Shown: one piece after another, positions 56,045 through 64,000 of the stretch
Position numbering within the stretch: position 1 is the first letter of the stretch
Layout: each line of letters begins with the position of its first letter
From: Psettodes erumei
Taxonomy: Eukaryota > Chordata > Actinopteri > Pleuronectiformes > Psettodidae
Assembly: GCA_016785225.1 (NCBI GenBank)
Contig: JAFBJZ010000781.1
Span: forward strand, 2,170,001-2,234,000
DNA: 64,000 bases
Reading direction: 5' to 3'
Notes under the pieces: generated by a model
What the model saw: only the letters and a program-made list of their open reading frames with translations
Database searches by the model: none
Told to the model about the DNA's origin: nothing
Program-made: the position numbers and the translations under genes

Positions 56045-59000
56045 TGAGCCTTTATTCGTCATAGACGGATCACAGAATTGTCTCAAGTAGAAATCCACCT
56101 CCTCCAGTGTGAGAGCAAAGTGTATCTTTGTGTTAAGAAAGGGAAACTATTGTCTCAAGCACCTTGGGGGGTACTGGGACTGTGACAGTGAAAGCAGTTC
56201 TCATCATTATAATAAAAACAGTATATGCACCATCTCAAAAGTGTGTTCCTGCCTACACTGTGCTGCACAGAACAATCTCCAAGTTCACTTATCCAGCAAA
56301 TATGTGTCAGTCAGGGTCCAAGTCACGCTTCTTGCTATGAGTTCAGGATGTGCCCCTTCTCAAGCGCCCTTAGCACTTCGTATGCTCGGAGGGGCGTGTT
56401 CGATGAGAGCCAATTCCCAAAGCCCACGGGCTCCCTGCTGAGACGCCATTACCAGCACTCTCAGTAGATGGCGACAGTCGTCTGAGGCAGGGGCGATAAG
56501 AGGCTCTCAGCAGGGCGGTCTCTTTGAGAGATGCAGTCAGAACCTGTCACGCCTTCTGCTCTCTGAGAAGGAAAGGAGGTCGTCTTTTGATCCCACGCTC
56601 ACAGCTGTAAAATATTCCCGCTGAATCCTAATGTGGGCTGAGCCACGTTGAGCCAAAATAGTTCCCAATTTCTGCTTATGACATCCAACGTAATAGCAGG
56701 TAATGTTACGTGACAGGTGTTTTTTTTTTTTATTAAAAGCAGCGAGAGGGCAAAATTGCAGAGAGAGGAAAAAATGAGACTTCTGAGTTCTGAGCCCTGC
56801 GGGGCATTTTAGCATCTTTCAGCATGTTGCTTTGGTCTCGTGGCCCACAACTTTATCATTTGGTTCCCTCTCACTGCTCCTATCAAGCTGTTCTCTAGAT
56901 AAAGCAGGTAGCACAAAAGCTCTCAAAACCCACTCTATGCTCCCTGCCGAGCGCTGAACTGCAGACTGACGAAGATTACAAGTAGCTTGTGAGCACAGGG
57001 GAGCATCGAGCAGCTGAAAAGCCAGGTACGCCTCCACTAAAACACAACGCTAATATTGAACGTGTGGCCAGATACGTTAGTCCAGATTAATGGGACTTCC
57101 ACTCGACGTCTGTGTGATCTGTGGAATCTGGAAAGCCACTTAACTACTCCCCGTAAACAAATTCAACAACAGGAGGAACGTTTTCTCACTGTTAGTCGTA
57201 CAGAAGCAATGATTAATGAATGTGTGCATCCATATATTTGACAATGCTCACCGTGGCTTGCTTGCTCATCACTTTGCAGATACAGTAATACTGCAGGCAT
57301 GGCCATTTTGCATCATCTGCTATCATCTTTCTTTAAAAATAGCACAAATAAGGTTTCGCAGAATCCACCAAGACACCCAAACCCAGAGAAGGTCTTTGTG
57401 CTGGCCCTCCTCATCTGAATAATCAAAGCACTGTCTGACATTGTGGATTTTGTGTGTTTGGAATGCAATGTGGAGAGAGGCTGTTGCAGAAAGCTGGTAA
57501 AGAAACAATTCAGGACTACACACACATTTAATTGGATTTAATTATTTAGAAACGCTTAACGCTTGGACTCCCGGGCCATTACACCTGCTGCAGATGTATT
57601 TTCAACCCTAAATGTTTAATGACTTGCTTTACATAACAACCGTCTGACCTGAACACTGTGAGCAACGGTTAGTTTAGCGTATTGCTTTTGGGTGAGATGA
57701 TTTCAAAAGTCTCCTAAAGGTAACAAATGCATTCATCCAGTAGTATTTGGTGTGAATATTCAGGCAGAAAGCAGAACTCGAGGTGACAATCAAACTGCCG
57801 TGCCCCGCTGAGACCTCCCCCTGCCGCAGCCCTACACACTGCTGATTGTGATGTCGACACGCCGGCTGACACAGGGCTCATTGTTACTTTGTTTATTTAA
57901 CAATCGCCCAGGCTGCTCATGGTTCATTGTTGCTCCCAGAGTGTCATTTTGCCCCTCGTAATGCTGTGTTATGCTAATTCTCGGCTGCATGGATAGTGTA
58001 GTGCCAGACGCGAGTGCCGCCACCCTTTGGAATGACACCTCCAGAAGGCGCGCCCGATGGGTCGTCAACTCCTGCACAAACACTGGTTCTTTTCAGACAC
58101 GCTGCTGTGTTTATGCCTCGCTCTGAGATTTAAACACGACCAAACACGTGGCAACTCGTGCCCATGCTCTCACACATGGCATGACAACTGAGAATGATTA
58201 AGTATACTATCACTCAAAAGTGTTTGAGCTGAGGTTTCAGCAGTTCAGTGCTTTAAACCTTCTGACCAGTTGTATGAAAAAGGACTAGAAGAAGGGATGC
58301 TCGCTCACACTGTCATGGTAACGAAGTAGTGTCCAGCCAATCACTGGCACTCGCCCGCTACTCGGCACGCTGATGGCAGAGCACCAGATACAAAGCAGGG
58401 AGACTCTCATCCCAACGCTGCGGTCAAAAGCTCCATGCGGTGCCTTTAAGTCTCAGTAACTTTATTGACTGCTGCACTGAGGCCCACTTGCCATATAGGT
58501 CAAACAAGTTAATGCAGTTCTCAATCAATGCTGCCTAAATGTCTTCCTCTCGCACATCATTTTCAAGCAGTGAAAGGTAATTTCAACGCAGCACCTTGCC
58601 AATCTTTTATCTGACTCCCTCCTGCTGGGCTCATTGTCTGACGCCATCACAGTGCTGAGATCTAACCCCTCTCATAACCGGGATCACAGAGCGCTACGTT
58701 AGCTTAAGCAGATTCAGAAAAGCCATCATTTTCTCCATAGCTGACCCCAATTTCTTCAGGTTAATGATGAATAAACATCGCGTGGGACTAACCATCCATC
58801 ACATTCAGGTACACTTTGGATGTGGTCACGTTTGGACTCATTTGATCTGAAAAACGTCAATTTAAAAAGTACTGTACGCGTGCTTTTTTTCTAATCTCAA
58901 ACTCCCCCGCCTGATGTGAAAGCAGCGCATGTGCTGTGTGATCACTGACCAGCCTTGAGCTTGTATCAGCCTCTTCATGGGTCACAGCCAAGACACCCAG

Positions 59001-59929
59001 TGCCCCCCTATCCCAAAAAATCTGTCGCCACCAGTTGGAGTCATTATCCCAGCTCCTCCCAGGGTAGGCGAGGGGCCACTCCGCCCTCATGTCCTCATCA
59101 GCCAAAAGGGACAGATGTTTCCTCCCTCCGATATGACATCTATTAGCAACAAGGCTGAGCTAGCTGAGGACACAGCTGCCTATTGTCTCTTCTGACACTG
59201 GCATTACTTCACACAGTAACAAGTGAACAGGATTAGCGCATTTAGTGGTCACCTGCTGGCAAATCCTGCATCAGAGCAATATGCTAACTGTAACTGTGAA
59301 ATGATGCCACTCATTAGCAGCTGATGGCCATGGGGATTCATCCCAGTAAAGTGATGATGAGCAGCTTTTTGGATCCCTCTTAATTTAATCCCTATAAATA
59401 ATCTTTGTGACTCATCTAGTCAGACTCTCTATGGAAATTAAAGAAACTTACTGAGACAAGCAAGTTGTTAGATTGCTGGACTGTGTTCACATCACTCTCA
59501 AGCCTCACTAACAGTCAGCTCCGGCTTTGGAGAACATTCCCTCAAGATTTGACTTCCTTAAGGCGGTTCTAATAGCAAATGACCAAGCTCTCCGTGAGCT
59601 GCAAATTGCAAAATAAATGAGCAGCAGATTATTAAACGGTAAATGAATTGAAGATTGAAATAAATTATTCATTAGGTTTGACAGTGTGAAATGTTTCCGG
59701 CCAGGGAGCTTGTACTTTGGGTTGCCATTAAAAACTAACATGTCTAATGTGTCTGCCTTATTAAAAGGATACAGTAGATTCACCCAGGCAAACACTGAAA
59801 CATGATTTGCCTGCTGTAATCCTTCCCCATCCTCGTACTGGTCACAGTGTCTCTGCTGTCTCCTTTACTGCAGAACGGTCAGCCTGAATGAATGGCCACT
59901 CGCGGGCCATCCCACAGGAGACAAGCAGA
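56045..59929. other. Non-coding stretch, no gene recognised
   Basis: T-run at 56719-56731. Frames are at most about 110 codons. A minus frame at 58857-59105 has balanced composition but resembles nothing known. 59380-59460 and 59600-59700 are AT-rich non-repetitive blocks (TTAATTTAATCCC, AAATTATTCATTAGG) that could be conserved. No repeat ends recognised. Confidence 0.5.
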
Positions 59930-60130
59930 GTCCCATCCAGTTCATAATCAAGAGTCACCTCCGGGGCCTTGCACCAGCACCCACTCCGCTACTTCATACT
60001 GTCTGGCCCTGCAGGGGAAACTTTGTTTTTCCTCCCCAGTGAAGGGTGGTGGGAGCTCAGTCCTGACACTGCTGACAAAAGACTTTTCCCTGCGGCGCTC
60101 GCTGGAGTCCAGCGGATCCTGTTTTTACCT
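59930..60130 (+). mobile_element. Interspersed repeat, copy 2 (inverted partner at 46.1 kb)
   Basis: Opposite-strand partner of 46105-46316, with the identical 32-base core at 60032-60063. This copy carries a roughly 10-base insertion after the core (TGACACTGCTG) relative to the other. Ends approximate. Confidence 0.65.
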
Positions 60131-60565
60131 CCACAATTAGCAGTCCCTTTTAACATTTAATTTGGTAACCTTGCTTCTTTAATGAAGCACATGCAGTTAA
60201 AGTTATGCTAAGCAGAGCGAGCTAATTAGCTACAACTTTGCAAACGGATGTGCCACCACTGCCGCCGGTGGCGTAGCTGAGGGTTAAGGTTGCACCTGTA
60301 CTTATGGAGTCATTATTCCAAGAAGCAACAACTGGACAGTGGTTACAATGTCTTCCACATCTTTAAAGTGCATCTGAAGTTAAAATGCAGCTCTTATTAA
60401 CATGCTTTCCCATCCTCTTTACATTATGTACTGTATACATAACAAGATGAAGGGCGAGAGAAACAGGAGGTCACTGTGGTCACTCAATAAGGGGACAGCC
60501 AGTCCAGTTCAGCCCTCACCCCGATCACTCGGCAGGAGGATTCAGTGCACCAAAGGTTGGCACCT
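60131..60565. other. Non-coding stretch, no gene recognised
   Basis: Unique-looking. Nothing identifiable. Confidence 0.6.
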
Positions 60566-60585
60566 GGGGGTGGGGGGTGGGGGGG
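60566..60585 (+). other. G-run cluster (quadruplex-prone)
   Basis: Three G-runs of 5, 6 and 7 separated by single T bases, long enough for four G-triplets if runs are split. An antisense 181-codon frame (60525-61070) starts to its right and runs through it; it has no domain. Confidence 0.45.
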
Positions 60586-61799
60586 CGAGTGCTCTCCTCT
60601 GCCCCAGAGAGAGGGCCCTTGTTCCTGGGCATTAGATGACAGAGGAAGATGCTATTGTGTGAGCAGTCACTTCCTCTGAATAATGTTTCATGCAGAGTTC
60701 CCTGCGCAACATACCAGGCAGAGCAGCAGAGTGTTTTTCTGCATCCATGTGGCGCTAGCTCTCTGTCTCTCACTTTGGGAATATAAGTGTGTCTCTGCAC
60801 ATCAGTCTCCAGTTTGTTTTGCGTGCTGCTCTCTGTGTGCGCTTTATCTTCTCGAGTGGGTGTTATTGCTCCACGGGGGGTATTCCCTCTTTGAGTACTG
60901 ATTGCACTTGTCGTTACAGATAAAACGCCAGGAGTCTCTGCTCTCAAAGTGGGAATATTAAAAGTGCTGGTAGCGTTGTGCAGAGGAATGGTTTGTGTCT
61001 GAATGCATATGAGCCCAAACTCCCACAAGGCAAGAAGTCGTGGGTAGGCAGTTGCCAAGGAAGGAGGCACTGCAGTGCGTTTCCTTTTGCAGAGTGAAAA
61101 AAATCAACATCCGTAGTAAAAGCTCACATAATACTGTGTGGAGTCAAAATCAATGATGAAATAAATGTGATTATGCCGTTAACCTTTTACCACCCACTGC
61201 TAACAATATGCAAAGCAGAATTTTAACAGTGCTGGGACTACAAAAAAATAAACATGTGCATGCACAACTGAAACTCTGTTATGAAGGCCTGAAGAAGAAC
61301 AATGCTACTTTCATGTAGCATTTATCTTCACCTATGAACTGTGGAGGGGCTGTCAGGGTTATTTGGTTACATTTGAGTCAGGATTGCCCCCCCCCTCTCT
61401 TTTATGCAAAGCTAAAAAGCTGCTGGCTGTAAATTCATGTTTACAAAATAACAAAGAGAATACATTGTGGTTTCCAGGGTGGTGGATGGTTGTTTTTTGG
61501 GGTTTTTCCTGACTAAAAAAGTCTAGCTTGGTTATTTTTGACATGCATGGTTACTTCCTAGCACCATCAATCATTTCTTTCTTCAGCCTGCCAACAGTAT
61601 TAGCTGTACAACAGAATTTTTTTCTTCTGGTAAAAAAAACAATGAGTTTATAGGATGAGTATTTTTTCAGTGCAGTATATGTTCAAACCTGGCAACCCTA
61701 TGCAGCGTGACCAACTGGCAATGGCTGATTGGCGGTAATTGCTGGTTTTCTGGCATTTTATCAGCCGGTCTGTTGGCAACGATGGGAGCATGTGGTTTA
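60586..61799. other. Non-coding stretch, no gene recognised
   Basis: C-run at 61387-61395 and several short T or A runs near 61495-61640. Frames are at most about 90 codons, apart from the rejected antisense frame entering from the left. Confidence 0.55.
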
Positions 61800-62570
61800 A
61801 TACTGTCCAAACAGACAGGCACGCACCCACACACACGTTTATGTGCATGCAAGTGGTACCCACAAACAGGAGTGCACAGAAATACGTATAGCTTCAGCTT
61901 GCATTCACCTATGTGCACAAACCCAGACAAATGTGCACACATCTGTCATCTGTGCAAACGTGCCAACACACATACTCACCTAAAGTTTACTTTAGGAAAA
62001 TTACACAGAAATTCATTTCCTGGAGCCGTGCCCCAACCCTAAGCATGACAACTACCTTTCTGACACAAACCCGAAACCTCACCGAACAGCATTTTCCCCA
62101 GCGGGAGATGCAGCTTTTGTCCCAAACTGGACAAGCCTATGAGACGCATGCACCGTGGACAACAGGCTGCACCTGATTCCTTCACTCTTTACATTAATCC
62201 ACATAATTCACATTTCCCCACGCAGCCATGCACAGGCTGCACCGGCAAACAGAGCACACACACACACGCTTGCATTTCGTACAATCTGTTACATAGGTGC
62301 ACATGCAGCAGGTCACATGGACACAAGAGAAACTGGTATCCACATATACAAACACGGTTTGTGTTGCCTGGTTTATGACTTTGATGAATGGATTTTGGAT
62401 ACTGTATCCTTTTAAAAAGTGGGTGCAGAAATCGGTACCACTGGGCACTGGGGAAGGGCGCGCGCACAAGTACACACACACACACACACACACTGCTTAC
62501 ATATAAACTAACAAGCACAGATATATCAACACTGTATCGTGCATGCACTATAGTTGCATGCATGCAGAGA
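61800..62570. repeat. CA-rich cryptic simple sequence
   Basis: Scattered ACAC and GCACA words throughout, with a pure (CA)n at 62473-62491 and a perfect palindrome GTGCATGCAC at 62539-62548 followed by TGCATGCATGCA. Overlapping frames are Thr/His or Cys/Val-rich for that reason. Confidence 0.5.
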
Positions 62571-64000
62571 TGTATAAATACACAGCCAGGGATCCTGTCC
62601 CTCTGCCTGGGGAAGCCCAGTCTCTGCTATGATTAATAGGGGTTGTGTGGCTCCCACTCTTTACCTCATACTATCTCTGGGCTGAAGCTGAAAAAATAAG
62701 CAAGCAGTCAGCTAACATGACATAGACAAGAAAAACCCCTCGGCCAAGCAGCCAGTGTGCATACAGAATGAGACAGAGCTTAGCGTGCAACGGTCGGGGC
62801 CCAGCAAGCCTCGGAGGCAGAAATAAGGGCTAATTTGCAATAAAGCTTTGTACACTTTGCTTATACTGCATTGGCCTAGATCACTACTGTTGACACTGCC
62901 ATGTAAATGCAATGTTGATGCTACTTTTCCCCCAACACGGTCCAACACACTGCTTTTTAGCTCTTTAAATGTATAATAATGCCCTCAAGATACAGAGCGC
63001 CACACTCGAAAAGCTAGCTTTCTGTAGCTGTAAGCAGAAAATCACTTAGAAGTGAGCGGGACAAACAGTGAGGAGCACAAAAAAAAGCCCGTGCCACCAT
63101 CCGTACCGCGCTGTTTGCGTGTCAACGCTCCCAAGCTCGGAAGTAGCTGGTCTGTCTGAAAATAATCTTCACGTCTTCTTCAGTGTCCTCCGACAACAAC
63201 ATCCAAAGAAAGGAATCCAGTAAACTACACTAATGATGGTAACCCAGGTCAGTCTCTTGGAATATTACCGTGGCTTGCAAAGTAATTTGCTCCTGCATGT
63301 TATGTCATGCGCCTGTCATGCTTCATATCCATGGTTCTGTCTCATTATTAAATGCAGCATAGTGCAAAGACACAAGGGGAAAAAACAGTACAGACATAAG
63401 TCAAAGAAACTGGTTAAAATGCAGTAATGAGATGGAAATATTTTGCAACAGATTTGCGATAACAAACTTCACGTGCAGGGACATTAAACTCAGAAAGTTC
63501 AGGGGTTCAACTCCGTGGGGAGCGGCCAGCGGAGAAACTCTCTACCAGCTTCCAGTCACTGACTCACAGGCCCATCTGAGCAGGAAACATGGCTGCACCC
63601 GTGTTTTTTCTCTGAGATTTCCAAACCAATCTGTCAAAGGAACCGAATGAACCCCCCAGTGAACATGAGGTGAGATCATAAACTTGTAGAAGTGCAAGCA
63701 TTTTCAATTGCTGTGACATAAACTTTAACTGTCACAGTTGCTTATAAGAGCCCAGGCAGTATTTTTTTCTTGGTAAAGTCTTGGTTGTCTGCCCCAGTCT
63801 ATGATTCCAGGGTTCCATTTTAGTATTTTTATTGGGTGTGCACAGGACGTATTTTCAGTTAGTTCCAGGTGTTTGGCAGTTTACCTTCAACTGTCAGCTC
63901 AGCATTTCCCAAGAACATGACAGGCCACTGAAGTGTTTATTGAACCTCACCCATTAACTGGCAGCGATTGACAAGCTTTGGAGTTTTTGGCAGAACGTGA
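62571..64000. other. Non-coding stretch, no gene recognised
   Basis: Unique-looking with short A-runs (63080-63086) and T-runs. Frames are at most 78 codons. Any feature crossing the right edge cannot be judged. Confidence 0.55.

Noticed and set aside
58857..59105. 82-codon antisense frame that looks protein-like
   Set aside because: Overlapped by two plus-strand frames of similar length; no recognisable homology.
1..64000. CRISPR array, operon, phage or bacterial island
   Set aside because: No regularly spaced direct repeats, no gene packing and pervasive vertebrate microsatellites.
1..64000. microRNA precursors
   Set aside because: None of the widely conserved mature microRNA sequences that I looked for by eye was present; novel hairpins cannot be judged without folding and small-RNA data.

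Overview
The window reads as vertebrate, most likely teleost fish, nuclear DNA. The evidence is dense (CA)n/(GT)n and (GA)n microsatellites, long purine- or pyrimidine-biased stretches, moderate GC, no bacterial-style gene packing, and decayed copies of interspersed repeats that I know from spiny-rayed (percomorph) fish genomes. I found no protein-coding exon, rRNA, tRNA gene or CRISPR array that I can defend. The open frames are short, overlap on both strands, and mostly follow from purine or CpG bias. The window is therefore probably a gene desert or a very long intron. That conclusion is an inference from absence.

Layout. 1-6.7 kb is unique-looking DNA with a perfect DR1 nuclear-receptor site between two identical palindromes (1.03-1.09 kb), a small CpG cluster (3.24-3.35 kb) and a polypurine block (4.4-4.8 kb). 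6.70-7.56 kb is a TTAA-flanked inverted-repeat element (MITE-like). 9.1-11.3 kb is a microsatellite island with about a dozen GT/CA/GA tracts and a CTCF-like site. 11.8-13.3 kb carries a decayed retroposon tail, a segment related to the 7 kb element, and an 86-bp TTAA mini-inverted repeat. 21-27.7 kb contains a percomorph repeat, an inverted GATA/E-box cluster, a G-quadruplex motif, purine blocks and two partial copies of one repeat 0.73-0.76 kb apart. 29.7-33.7 kb contains a second retroposon tail, a hAT-like fragment and two more DR1-like sites.

37-44.2 kb contains pyrimidine blocks, the decayed 3' end of a LINE reverse-transcriptase ORF (41.08-41.31 kb), and an AT-rich block with octamer, E-box and paired RUNX motifs (43.97-44.18 kb). 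45.4-46.6 kb is a repeat cluster: a hAT-like end, one copy of an element found inverted at 59.9 kb, and a 239-bp element with 10-bp terminal inverted repeats. 47.4-47.5 kb is a Z-DNA-prone tract. 49.9-51.1 kb is a broken percomorph repeat. The remainder to 64 kb is mostly unique-looking DNA with scattered AT-rich blocks that resemble conserved noncoding elements.

There is no gene set to describe as working together. The content of interest is cis-regulatory candidates and the fossil record of transposition. Repeat identities rest partly on remembered consensus features and need a library search. The internal matches (inverted repeats, shared segments, motif coordinates) were read directly from the sequence.
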